A DNA stretch of 64,000 nt from NCBI GenBank assembly GCA_003550325.1, contig QKWP01000004.1:450403-514402 (forward strand), in the 5' to 3' direction. This DNA is from Gigaspora rosea. Lineage: Eukaryota; Glomeromycota; Glomeromycetes; Diversisporales; Gigasporaceae. The position numbers and the translations under genes are program-made. Each line of letters begins with the position of its first letter. Within the stretch, counting starts at the first letter, position 1. A model generated the notes under the pieces. It was not told the origin of the DNA and made no database searches. It saw only the letters and a list, made by a program, of their open reading frames with translations. This document shows positions 21,734 through 33,635 of the stretch, in pieces.

Positions 21734-23677
21734 TACATCAGCGAATTATATATACGTAATATTATATAAGATATTACAGCCCATAATATTACGAAAATCT
21801 TACGATTGCTACGGGTTATTACGTAATATATTACGTTATATTACGGTAATATTACAGTCATTATTTCGAAATATTTCGAAATATATTGCGAAATATTTCG
21901 AAATAGACTAAAACAATGCAAATTACCCTCCCCTAAAGGGGTCGCGTACTCATGCAGATCAATAAACTAATGTGCGCAGGAGGTAATATTTTGATATTTT
22001 TGCATTGTTTCGCAATATTTTGCAAATTTTCGCAAATTTTCAAAAAGTTTTAAAAAATAAATAAATGATATACATATTCACATAATCATGCTTTTTTACA
22101 GGTTTTCACAAAATTTCGTACAGTTTCGCAATTTAATATAAAATTTTTATTTTTTATTTATTATTATATATTATATTTTACATTTATTAAATATATATTT
22201 TTAATTAATATTATATACTTTATTATATATTACGTATTATTTTTACATTATTACAAATATTTTAAACTACTTTCGTCTTTGTTGCATCTAATTCTATTAC
22301 TATATACAAAAAACTAGCCCTATACACTTATTTTCGCTCACTTCACAGTTAGCTATTATCTTCGCTTTTTTGTTTTCTATCGTTTTTAAAAGTGTCGGAA
22401 GTCGTCGTTGAAATGCGCAAGGTTTCAAAAAGTTGTTGTTTTTCTCGCAAAGTGCTGAAATAAAATAAATAAAAAAAAATTAAAAATAAACCAAAAAAAC
22501 AAAAACAAAAAACACGAAACAAAAAAAAAATTGAAACGAAACCTTGCAAAAACTTGCAAAAACTTGCAAAAACTTGCAAAAACTTTCACCCATTCCTCTA
22601 AAAAAGTGTTTTTGAAAATTTAGAAATTGCTGGGTGTGTGTTTTTGAAAGTCAGAAGTTGTAGTTGGCATGCGCAACGGTTTGAAAAGTTTTGATTTTTT
22701 TGCAAAGTGCCGAAATAAAATAAATTAATAAAAAAATTTTAAAAATAAACAAAAAAACAAAAACAAAAACACGAAACAAAAAAATAAATGAAACGAAACC
22801 TTGCAAGACTTACGAAAACTTGCGAAAACTTGCAGCCATTTCTCTAAAGAAACGTTCTTGAAAATTTAGAAATTGCTGGTATGTGTTCTTGAAAGTGTTG
22901 AAAGTCGTAGTTGGCATGCGCAAGGTTTCAAAAAGTTGTTGTTTTTCTCGCAAAGTGCCAAAATAAAATAAATTAATAAAAAAATTTAAAAATAAACGAA
23001 AAAAACAAAAACAAAAAACACGAAACGAAAAAATAAATGAAGCGAAACTTGCAAAAACTTGCGAAGACTTGCGAAAACTTGCGAAAACTTGTGACCATTT
23101 CTCCAAAGAAGCGTTCTTGAAAATTTAGAAATTGCTAGGGTGTGTTCTTGAATGTGTCAGAAGTTGTAGTTGACATGCACAAGGTTTCGAAAAGTGTTTG
23201 TTTTTCTTGTAAAGTGCCGAAATAAAAATAAAATAAAAAATTAAAAAATAAATAAATAAAAAAAAATTGAAAAAACAAACGAAAACAAAAAATGAAACGA
23301 AAAGGAACGAAAAGGAACGAAAATAAAAAGCGAAAAAACAAAATAGAAGATTTAATTATAAACAAAAGATCTAATCTGATCTTGTAGTACAGAATTTGAA
23401 CATCATCGAACTATTTTGAACTATTTTGAAAAATCAGTCTAATGCGCGATCCAGGTTACAGATTTACTGATCCAGCTTGGTTTCCTAGTCCTAAAATATT
23501 TTGAAAGGGATCGAAATATTTCGTAATATATTTCGAAATATTCCAAAATTACTTTCATAATATTTCAAAAATTGATATTTCAAAATATTTCGAAATATAT
23601 TACGTAATATTTTGCTTATATTACGGTTCGTAAGATCTTACGTAAGATTACACTATTATAAATTTGCTGATGTAATA
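21729..23677 (+). mobile_element. ~1.95-kb R1 element with TTACATCAGC ends
   Basis: The left end TTACATCAGCGAATTATATA and the right end TATAAATTTGCTGATGTAA are inverted. Both are followed inward by TTACGTAA-rich and ATATTTCGAAATAT-rich palindromic sequence. The middle contains a tandem array (22375-23360). The same family forms the inverted arm at 18840-19795 and the left edge of the window. No transposase is visible, so it is non-autonomous; the superfamily is unknown. Confidence 0.65.
22375..23360 (-). repeat. ~245-bp tandem repeat, 3-4 units
   Basis: Units begin near 22375 (partial), 22611, 22856 and 23107. Each contains AAATTTAGAAATTGCTGG, a GCATGCGCAAGGTTTCAAAA block, CGCAAAGTGCCGAAATAAAA, A-rich AAACAAAAAC runs and AACTTGCGAAAACTTGCG. 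Minus-strand poly-F/L frames with a recurring FGTLREKQQLFETL peptide arise from this repetition and are not called genes. Confidence 0.8.
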
Positions 23678-24280
23678 AATAAAGTTATTTAAATAAAAAA
23701 ATCTTTAATTTATCTATGATTAATTATACAAAATTTTATATTATTGCAATTCTTTAATTTGATTAGTTAATAGGTTGGCGGGTCAATTGGTTGATAGTTG
23801 GAACTGATTGTTTGTCATTTTGATTATGTGAATGATTTTGATTAGTAGATTATGGGGTGCATGCCTATGCAGGTGCACAAAAAACTTAAACACTTTTTTT
23901 AAAAATTTTTTTTTCAAATACAGCAAATTGTACATGCTTAATTATTAAAATAAAACATGTTAAATCAATAAAAATTATATAATAAGTTAGATTAAAACCT
24001 ATTTTATTTTATATTAAAAAATTTTTAATAATTAATCAGAAATATAAAAACTTTTACTTAGAGTCAAAATTACAAAATTTTTTGGGATACAAATCTTTCT
24101 GCACCAGACTATATATATTTAAACTCTATTGTGCATTTATATTAAGAAAATTGCATCATAATTATATTAATATCAATATTGATTTTGATATTAATCTTTA
24201 TTTTTAATTAAAAATAGTTCTTCAAACTTGATTTTTTTTTTTTAAATTTGCTATTATCTTTATGATAAATTAAAATATAA
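23678..24280. other. AT-rich spacer, no gene seen
   Basis: Only low-complexity A/T sequence; a small GTTGGCGGGTCAATTGG patch near 23775 is unexplained. Confidence 0.5.
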
Positions 24281-24700
24281 CTTTACTTGCTAGCTAAACC
24301 AAACAAATCCCAAACCCCAAAAAAATAATTGCTATTTATAAAAAATTAAATCAACAAATAATTCTAAAATTTTATAAGTATATCACCTATAGCTATAAGA
24401 ATATACTTAATTTATTTAAACAAAGATTATTAATAAAATTTTTGAGCTATGAGTTTGGCTAGACCGTTTGGTTTGTCTACTTTAAATAAACTTAAAGTGA
24501 ACAAACTCAAAAGGTCTAGTCAAACTCATAGCTCAAAAATTTTATTAATAATCTTTGTTTAAATAAATTAAGTATATTCTTATAGCTATAGGTGATATAC
24601 TTATAAAATTTTAGAATTATTTATTTGATTTAATTTTTTATAAATAGCAATTACTTTTTTGGGGTTTGGGATTTGTTTGGGTTTGGCCAGCAAGTATAAA
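24281..24700. mobile_element. ~420-bp foldback element (CTTGCTAGC...CCAGCAAG)
   Basis: Two arms of about 200 bp pair almost perfectly: CCAAACAAATCCCAAACCCC on the left against GGGGTTTGGGATTTGTTTGG on the right; the centre is near 24490 (CTTTAAATAAACTTAAAGTG). A broken relative is at 55390-56170. Confidence 0.85.
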
Positions 24701-24815
24701 TATAACCTATTAAAAAAAAACTTTATTGTGATTTTAAATCAAGAATATTATTAAAAATAATCAGCAATGTATCACCACCCCTAGATATTTTTAGAATTAA
24801 GATAAAAGTTATAAA

Positions 24816-25086
24816 GAACCCTGAACATCTAGTAAAGAGATTATACATTATATATTTTAGAAAAACTTTCAAAATTTGCAAAGCAGAACAACAGTTTTTG
24901 CCAATTATCTTGGCATTTAGTAATCCAATTTGAATAAACTTTTTTTAAAAAATGAAGCTCTTAGAGAGGCACATCTAACAACAAAAAGTTTGATCAGAAA
25001 TTATTTAAGAAAATGTAGGTTTGTTATTTTTAGCAAATTAGCTAAAATCCAGTTATGACCTATATAAGAAATATCTGGAATCCTAG
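24816..25086. mobile_element. ~270-bp MITE of the GGACCCCGAACAT family
   Basis: Left AAGAACCCTGAACATCTAGT, right AATATCTGGAATCCTAG, interior shared with 14409-14711. Confidence 0.65.
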
Positions 25087-25326
25087 TTATAGAGATTTTG
25101 TTTTTTATATATAGTATAATATAGTTTAGATATATGTATATAGGTTCCAATTTTAGTTTTTATAAGGTTTTTGGGTGTTCTAAACATTTTTACTTAGAGT
25201 GCCTCATTTGGTTTAGTATATTTTAAAGATATAAGCACCCTAGTGATCGTTCACTGCTGGTGATAGTTAGTAATATTCTTAAATCAATATTACAAATTTA
25301 TATTTGAAAAAGCTTTTATTATAATA

Positions 25327-25493
25327 ATAGGTGCAGGTTATAACTTGCCATAACTATTGCTACAACTTGCCATATAACCATAGCTTGTCATAACATTACC
25401 AAAAAGAAAGAAAAAGACAAAAAAGTATGTCATAATTCATTATAGTTATTCTATATGGCAAAAGTTATGACAAGTTGCAGAAATTTCACCTCT
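25327..25493. mobile_element. ~165-bp MITE (AGGTGCAGGTTATAACTTGCC)
   Basis: AGGTGCAGGTTATAACTTGC at the left pairs imperfectly with the right GTTATGACAAGTTGCAG...CACCT. CTTGCCATA words repeat inside. Confidence 0.6.
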
Positions 25494-25614
25494 ATCCCTA
25501 ATCATGATCTTTCTAACTCTATTTAATTCGATTGGTTAATAATCAGGTGATCATACCGGCTCTATTTTTTTGTGATGATTGTGAGTGATTTCTGTGGTTG
25601 GCTGTGCTTAAGAG

Positions 25615-25965
25615 AAATCATTGTCCCTGACCATGTGCAAAAAATTTGGCATGCCATAGAGCATGTCACTTAACAAATTTCATGCCAGGATGCCCCCTAG
25701 CATGCCAATGGCACACTATTATATCCAAAACCCAGATAGTTCACAGATCCCAAAATTTCCTAACAACTTTGTTCATATTTTATGTTCGTTAACTATCCAT
25801 TATTCTAAAATTTCCCGACAATAGATGCACACATATATTGATTATATATAAGTGGCATGTCCTATATCTATTTTCTTTTAAGGCATGCCCTATAGCATGC
25901 CACCCTTGGAATGCCATGGCGGTATGCCCATGACCACCGTGCCACACTCCCTAGCGCATGGGCAA
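25615..25965. mobile_element. GCATGCC-rich element, probably hAT-like MITE
   Basis: Contains at least eight GCATGCC/GGCATG words (for example 25649, 25703, 25884, 25896, 25909, 25924), like the subterminal clusters of the hAT-type MITE at 43979-44562. Exact ends and target duplication are not resolved. Confidence 0.45.
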
Positions 25966-26456
25966 GTTAGCAACATCCAAAGTTATCCAATTTGCATAAA
26001 AATTTTAATAAATTTTTCTAAGCAACTTTATTTATTAACCAAAGTTGATTTACTTTATAAAATTTTAACTTTATATATGTATTGCATAAAATAGAATAGT
26101 ATTGGATTTTTTTTATATTTTAAATAAAAGATTTTGTCTTTATTGGGATTTTCCGAAAGCCATTTTCTCGAAAGAACATAATACCAACTAATCGGCCAGC
26201 ATTAACTTTGTAAGAATTATATCCTTACGGAAGTTTGAATTACATTGGTTTTTTAATCAGTGATATATATGGTACGTATGAACCTTAAATAAATAAATTG
26301 GTGCACTGTGCGCATCTTTTAAATTATCGTTATTAATGAGATAAATATATTCGCTCTTTAAATATATCTTTGCTTTTTAAACCTTATACATACAGTAAAC
26401 CTCACAATCTTTATTGAATATAATTCTAAAAAGAAAAAAATCATAGCACGCCCATT

Positions 26457-26699
26457 TTAGAGAAAATAAACTACTGTATTTTTAGCGTTAGCGTTAACTA
26501 ATATATGATGATCAATAAAAAATGTTACACGAATGAATCGACTTCTCTTACCAATTGGTCCCAGTGAGAATATACCGCAATAGTCGGATCTTAACCAATG
26601 GAGCATTATTTGGGACACTGTGAGCAATGGCCAACGGAAATAGCGATAGCTTAACTCAGCACTTAGCCATAAAAATTTAACTCGAAAGGATATGCTCAA
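26457..26699 (-). pseudogene. Possible retroelement integrase fragment
   Basis: An 80-aa frame includes WLRSDYCGIFSLGPIGKRSR and FIRVTFFIDHHILVNANA. The spacing of D..CG.....G.R.I.V....D is reminiscent of the start of a retroviral-type integrase core (DxxGP...RYIIVxxDxxTK). The catalytic context is not complete and no flanking RT is seen, so this is a weak call. Confidence 0.25.
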
Positions 26700-28280
26700 A
26701 TGCTCAAATGCTCAAACGTCTATAAACATGCCGAAAATGCATAATATGTATATACGGTAATTTATTGATTTACAGATTTGTGTAACGTATAAATTATAAA
26801 CCTTAGCTTAAGGTTAGGATGAGGGATGAGGGTAGCTAGGGTTGGAGGAGGTTAGTAGATTATATGCAAGGAATATTTTTTGTGAGAACCCCAAAAGCTA
26901 TTATATAATCAGGATTTTATATATGTGTGTACATACAGTGTACAATAGAAATTGATTTAAATTAAAATCATATGAATTAATTCGGTTACAAACCAATGCA
27001 CGAATGATTGAGAGAGCCGTTGCAGTGCAAGCCCCGAAATTCGAATTGCACCACTAGGTGTCATTTCGCGAATTATGGGTTAAATATTGGACAATTATCA
27101 TTTTAATTTTAAACAAAAAATCCGCATGTAAAAAAAAAAAAAAAAAAACTTTCTAAAAATTTCCCGGCCGTTTATTAAAATTGAAAATTAAATTAATGTT
27201 ACGCGATACTACGATACTTTTCTTGTACAATGTCGTTGAATAGGTACAAGATTGTTATAGGACGAAAACAACAAGTAGTATATACCATCTAATACGCTGG
27301 ACCAATCAATAATTGTACGTACGTACGTATTAATATCGTGGAACAAATATTTTCGAATTGGACATGTTGATCACCTGTTTCATACTGGTCTGATACAATT
27401 CTATTAAGAATTTTTTATCTAAATCAATTCGAAACTAATTGCGTGCCTTTTTCTTGTCAAATAAAGGCTGCAATCTTCTGCGAAGACTCGACGATGGAAC
27501 GAATTTTTTCTTATTTTAGGATTGATTTATTTCAAAATGATGCTTTTAAAGTCATTAATACTTTTTTTTTTTAAGTGATACAAAATCATTCTTGCGAAAC
27601 TATCTTTGCAACATGTATTTATCTTTGAGGTAGTACACTGGTAATACGCATATAAACAAAATGTTCCATTAGAAACCATGCGTGTCGTATTTTTTGTGTT
27701 GATATTAATTATACAAAAAAGCAAAATATATTTACGGCGATGGCTAATATAAATATTTATTTAGGGAAAATGCTTAACAGAATTGGCATTGTGTTTTTGT
27801 TTTCCAGGTCCAAATTAAATTTTAATATACTACGTAGCTAAATAAAATATCACAATTAGTTCTCAAGAACCTATCATTCATTAATTAGCATATACTTACT
27901 AGGTTACTATGTTGCATTGTTTATAACATTCACTTTCTAGTGTAATGCAAGTCACTGCATCACAATCATGAATTACGATTACCTTATTAATCATTGTTTT
28001 TATCTACTGTTTTCTTTCTTCGTTCTCAAATTCTTCAAATTCTTTCCGTTGGCTTTAAATTATATTAGTCCTCGAAGGTGCTTTGGCAACTATTTGAGGG
28101 TAAACTTTCCTTTATGCAGCTACTATCCGTTCGGTACGCCAACTACCGTTCGCTGTATCAGCAACGAAATATCAATTCGCGCTTACTACTTTCATTTTAG
28201 CGCAAAGTAACCCACAATACATCTCATACATCTGTAAATTCCGACTTAAACTCTCATAGTTTTACTTTCACCAATATCGT
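26700..28280. other. Intergenic region upstream of the mucin gene
   Basis: More balanced base composition than the transposon tracts. It contains a poly-A run (27130-27149), a GTAC microsatellite (27316-27329) and an 80-aa open frame (27968-28210) with no recognised domain. Part is probably promoter and 5' leader of the downstream gene. Confidence 0.45.
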
Positions 28281-28281
28281 T

Positions 28282-28293
28282 GATATAAAATAC
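28282..28293 (+). promoter_or_regulatory. TATA-like box of the mucin gene
   Basis: GATATAAAATAC lies about 40 bases before the ATG at 28329. The spacing suits a short leader if transcription starts near 28310. Confidence 0.4.
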
Positions 28294-28328
28294 TATAAAG
28301 CAAATAATAGTTTATTAAAAGAACAATA

Positions 28329-31300
28329 ATGGTCATTGCAACACGAATATCCATAATATGGCTTTTGGTCATTGGGTTATGCCTGGTTACCTTGGCGCGA
28401 TTGAGCGGGGGTTATAGTGATCGTGAATTGGAAAAGGGTGGGCAGAGCTCGCTCCTGGTACGCCGTCAAGGTCGAAATAAAAATGGTTCTGCAGACAATT
28501 CTAGTCCCTCAGATAAATCTAGTCCCGCAGATAAATCTAGACCCGCAGATAAATCTAGTTCCAATGATAAACCTAGTTCTGGTTTCAATAGGAAATCTAG
28601 TTCCAATGATAAACCTAGTTCTGGTTTCAATAGGAAATCTAGCTCCAATGATAAACCTAGTTTTAGTTCCAATGGGAAATCTAATTCCAATGATAAATCT
28701 AATTCCAATGGTAAATCTAGTTCCAATGGTAAATCTAGTTCCAATGATAAATCTAGTCCCAAAGATAAATCTAGCTCCAATTATAAATCTAGTTCCAATG
28801 ATAAATCTGGTTCCAATGATAAATCTAGTTCAAATGATAAATCTAGCTCCAATGATAAATCTAGTTCCAATGATAAATCTAGCTCCAAAGATAAATCTAG
28901 CTCCAAAGATAAACCTAGTTCCAATAATAAATCTAGTCCCGCAGGCAAATCTGGCAACTCTAAGTCCGACACTAGTTCACCTGCAAAGGCCAACCTTAAG
29001 TTCAGCACTTCTGTTGGCGCATCCAAATCACACACCAGTTCAAAAGACATGCCTGTAGATGACAACTCTAAGTCCAGCAATTCAGATGTATCCAAGCCCA
29101 ACACCAAACAAAAAGATACGTCCGTAGATGACAACTCTAAGTCCATCACTTCAAATGTACCCAAGCCCAACACCAAACAAAAAGATACGTCCGTAGATGA
29201 CAGCCTTAAGTCCATCACTACAAATGTGCCCAAACCCAACACCAAACAAAAAGATACGTCTGAAGATGACAACTCTAAGTCCAAAACTTTAAATGTACCC
29301 AAACCCAACACCAAACAAAAAGATAAATCTGAAGATAAAATCCTTAAGTCCATCACTTCAAATGTGCCCAAACCCAACACCAAACAAAAAGGTACGCCTG
29401 AAGATGACAACCTTAAGTCCATCACTTCAAATGTACCCAAGCCCAACACCAAACAAAAAGATACGTCCGTAGATGACAGCCTTAAGTCCATCACTTCAAA
29501 TGTACCCAAGCCCAACACCAAACAAAAAGATACGTCCGTAGATGATAGCCTTAAGTCCATCACTACAAATGCACCCAACACCAAACAAAAAGGTGCGTCT
29601 GTGGATGGCAACCTTAAGCCCATCACTTCCACTTTAAATGTACCCAAACCCAACACCAAACAAAAAGATACATCAGAAGATAACATCCTTAAGTCCGTCA
29701 CTTCAAATGTGCCCACCAAACAAAAAGGTACGCCTGAAGATGACAGCCTTAAGTCCATCACTTCAAATGTACCCAAGCCCAACACCAAACAAAAAGATAC
29801 ATCAGTAGATGACAGCCTTAAGCCCATCACTTCAAATGTACCCAAGCCCAACACCAAACCAAAAGATACGTCCAAAGACGACAGCCTTAAGTCCATCACT
29901 ACAAATGTACCCAACACCAAACAAAAAAGTGCGTCTGAGGATGGCAGCCTTAAGCCCATCACTTCAAATGCACCCAGCACCAAACAAAAAGGTACGTCTG
30001 TAGATGACAGCCTTAAGTCCATAACTTCAAATGTACCCAACACCAAACAAAAGGGCACGCCATCTATAAATGGCAACTCTAAGTCCAGCACTTCAAATGT
30101 ATCCGAGCCCAACACCAAATCAAATGGTATGTCTGTAAATGACAATCCTACGCCCGGCACTTCAAATGTATCTGCGTCCAAGAACAACTCTAAGCACAGC
30201 GCCAGTTCAGACGTACCTAGTCCCGTCGCCAACGCCAGTCCAGAAAAAACATCTGCAATTGACAACCCTAAGTCTAAGTCCAATGCCGATGACAACTCTA
30301 TACCTAGTCTCAGTTCCGTAGCTAAGGATCCTAAATCCAGTTCAGTAAATCCTCAAACTACAGATCTGGCAAGTCCTCAAGATTCAACCCCTACATATTC
30401 AGCAAGTTCTCAAGATCCAACTCCTAAAAATTCAAAAAGTTCTCAAGATCCAATCTCCAAAGATTTGACAAGTTCTCAGGATCCAACCCCCACAGATTCA
30501 AAAAGTTCTCAAGATCCAACTTCCACAAATTTAGCAAGCTCTCAAAATTCAATCCCCACAGATTCCAAAATTTCTAAAGATCCAACCTCCACAAATTCAG
30601 CAAGTTCTCAAGATCCAACCCTCAAAGATTCAGCAAATTCTAAAGATCCAACTCCCACAGATTCAACCTCAACACCCACAGATTTCGCGGATTCTTCACA
30701 ATCAACTCCTAAGGATTCATCGCAGAATCCCACAGATTCATCACCAAGTCCCACGGGTCCTCCATCAATCTCTGTTTCCACGGAAAATTTACCAATTTCT
30801 AATTCCATAGACCCCTCACCACCAAGTAATACAGATTCTCCACCGAATATCATGGGATCCACAGGTCATCAACCAAATCCCATCGGAGATCAGAACATTA
30901 TTCAGCCAAGTATCACACAAAATCCGTCAGGTCCTACAGACCAGGTTTCCTACCAAAGTCCCACGGGAAATCAATATTCCAACCAAAGTCCCACGGTGAA
31001 TCCAAATTCCAACCAAAGTCCAACGGGTTCCTTAAACCAACAAAGTTCCACAGACTATCACATAGATTCTTACCCAAGTCCAACAGATTCATCAGCTATT
31101 AAACCAAACCCTACAGATAAAAGTTCTGCATCTGAAGTTCATTCAAATGGCAATAATGACGCACCATCTACTTTATCTGCTCCATCTTTAGATCTTTCAG
31201 CTATTAAACCAAGTCCCACAGATAAAAGTTCTGCTTCTGAAGTTCATTCAAATGGCAATAATGACGCACCATCTACTTTATCTACTCCATCTACTCAATC

Positions 31301-32387
31301 TACTCCATCTTCAGATCCTTCAGCTATTAAACCAAGCCCCACAGATGCATCTGAATTTCATTCAAATGGCAAGAATGAAGCACCATCTACTTTATCTACT
31401 CCATCTACTCAATCTACTCAATCTGCTTCATCTTCAGATCCTTCAACTATTAAACCAAGTCCCACAGATAAAAGTTTTGCATCTGGCAAGAATGACGCAC
31501 CATCTACTTTATCTACCCCATCTACTCAATCTGCTTCATCTTCAGATCCTTCAGCTATTAAACCAAGCCCTGCAGATAAAAGTTCAGCAACTGAAGTTCA
31601 TTCAAATGGCAAGAATGACGCACCAACTGATCAATCTGCTCCATCTACTCCATCTACTACCGTATACACTCATTTTAATCCCACTGCAAATATTCCATTG
31701 CCTTTGAAAACAAATACCCCGAAAAGTAATAGTAAAAATCCAATATCCGCAAAACCCGCAGATTATCCTTCTAAGATTGTAACCTCTGATTCATCTGAAA
31801 GTGTTCCACGTAAGTTTTAAACAAATGTACAGTTGACAAATACTTTATAAAATAATTTATAGAATACTAATGTTTTATCTATTTATTTTATAGAGGATAA
31901 TTCTCAATTAAGCCTGTCATTGTCACCAGCTCTTCCATGGGAATCGGTGGTAAAGGATTCAACCATTCCCGCCGCCATGGAAGCTCAAATAAAAAATGAT
32001 ATCGCAAATTCACTTAAAATCTCGCCTAATGATGTAAAAATTTTGAGCATACAAAAAAGTGGAGATAATGATGGTGTTACAGTGAATATTGCAATTCCCT
32101 CGAAATATAATGATGAATTCGTAAACCTTGTAAACAATAAAGATAGTAGTTTGCATCATCAATCTGAATTTTCTCAACTATATGACTCCGTAGAAGATGA
32201 TAATAGTAGTAATAACGGGCAATTTGTAAATGCCAAATCAGGAGGGTCATCAAATTCAGGTTTAATTGTAGGTGCAGTTTTTGGGTCTGCATTTTTATAT
32301 GTAGGAGCAACAATACTGGCAGTTCGAACTTATAGAAAACGTAAAGCACATTCTGCCAATATGGATGAGGAACGTAAATGGGCATAG
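28329..32387 (+). CDS. Signalling-mucin-like, single-pass membrane Ser/Thr-rich protein
   Basis: Two exons, 28329-31809 and 31894-32387, give about 1324 aa. The intron (31810-31893, GTAAGT...TACTAAT...TAG) restores the frame through a CAG codon. Residues 1-25 form a signal peptide (IIWLLVIGLCLVTLA). LVRR at 43-46 is a Kex2-like site. Then come repeat blocks: SSxDK hexapeptides (about 60-200), a 22-residue unit LKSITSNVPKPNTKQKD (about 240-580), SSQDPTPTDSK units (about 680-800), NQSPTG units (about 860-920) and a 30-residue SAIKPSPTDKSS unit (about 920-1100). Exon 2 encodes a compact domain (IKNDIANSLKISPNDVKILS), an acidic stretch, a transmembrane helix at about 1283-1304 and a basic tail (RTYRKRK). 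Fungal Msb2/Hkr1 osmosensing and surface-sensing mucins share this architecture; homology is not shown here. A heavily glycosylated wall or plasma-membrane sensor is likely. Confidence 0.85.
28500..31640 (+). repeat. Coding tandem repeats (18, 66, 33 and ~90 bp)
   Basis: Successive arrays inside the mucin exon: 18-bp units (TCTAGTTCCAATGATAAA) at 28500-28950, about 66-bp units at 29090-30060, about 33-bp units at 30370-30680, and about 90-120-bp units at 31090-31640. Units vary in number and lose in-frame blocks, as expected of length-polymorphic surface genes. Because units are multiples of 3 and free of stops on both strands, long antisense frames (28466-30295 minus) appear; these are not taken as genes. 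Confidence 0.85.
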
Positions 32388-33635
32388 ATTATATGCTAAT
32401 ATATAATTACAAGTTAAAAATGAAAAATAATGAACATTTACTAATTTTAGATTTGTTAGAATGAAATTTTTTTTTATGGAACTTATATTGCATAAATTCT
32501 TTTTTTTTCTTTACATGTACATTTTTTCCATTTTGATTAGGTATTAAATTTTCAATAATTAATTAATTTAGGTACAATATTTAAAATCTTAACACTTAGT
32601 AATCAACACCTAGTAATAATATTCACCCTTTTTTTTTGAATTGGAATTTTTTTTTATTTATGGGATAGTTTATCACAATCTACTACTACTGTATGATTGT
32701 AAACCATGAAATATAATATCAATATCAGTATATATATAGTTATTATAATATGTAATTATTATATACTGTAGTAATAGTAATATATAATAGCATTACGAGC
32801 ATTACGAGCATTCCAACTTACAAAAAAAATACATAATACGATAATATATTTTTTCTTCTTAAATTTACTTATCAAATGTATCTACTTTTTTCCTTATAAA
32901 TTTTTTTGCAAAGTTTACATGGTTTTATTTTTCGATATTAAATAAAAACTGCCAGATATAAATATTATCGTGACAATTGCCAATTTAAGAAAGAGTTTTT
33001 AATGCATTTTACATTTATATAAAAAAATAAAATATTTATTAAAATATTCAAATCATTCATAAGTACATGTATGAATTATCTGAAATTAAATTCCGTCAAT
33101 TTATTGAATGTAAAAATAATTTTAATTAAAGTCGGATTAAAAACATGATAAATTATTAGTTAAATAATTGATGTTCTTTTCAGAGGTGACTAGCACACCC
33201 TGTTGTGTAAAAGAGTGATTTCTTGTATAGTTTACAAAAGAATTATCGTTTAAATAAAGAAATAAATAAAAACAAAAACCTCTGGAATGAAATAATGAAT
33301 TTAGAAAATACAGTAGTTTTGATGAATTAAAATAATCAAGAAACCGTTCTACCTTTTGACCCCGAAATATTCCCCTTTTTTTACTATCATTAAATCCTAA
33401 GAATAAAATGGTTTCTGTCATTATTTTGTAAGATTTATATTAAAAATGATGGAATTCTAGGTACGTAAATACAATCAGTTACATTTAATCCTCTACCGAG
33501 AAAATACAAGAAAATACAAGAAAATATTACAGATAAAAAATACATATATATATTAATGTAGGAAACCTTATTAAGATGAATCCTAAAGTTTCACTAATAT
33601 ATTTGAAACGACCACATTTTCATTAATAATATATA
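32388..33635. other. Intergenic region between convergent genes
   Basis: AT-rich 3' flanks of the mucin (+) and the 7TM gene (-), with T runs at 32470 and 32630 and an ATTACGAGC duplication near 32805. A 94-aa minus-strand frame (33137-33421) has no recognised domain. Confidence 0.5.

Noticed and set aside
22349-23365. Minus-strand frames with a recurring REKQQLFETL peptide
   Set aside because: Product of the 245-bp tandem repeat; hydrophobic part is T-run translation. No start or splice evidence.
28466-30295. Long minus-strand open frames (104 and 504 aa) and plus frame 28417-29058 (213 aa) across the mucin exon
   Set aside because: They mirror the in-frame tandem repeats; unit lengths divisible by 3 keep other frames free of stops. 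They have no start context, intron or domain of their own.
28500-31640. CRISPR-like array
   Set aside because: Repeats are coding units without unique spacers in a fungal gene.
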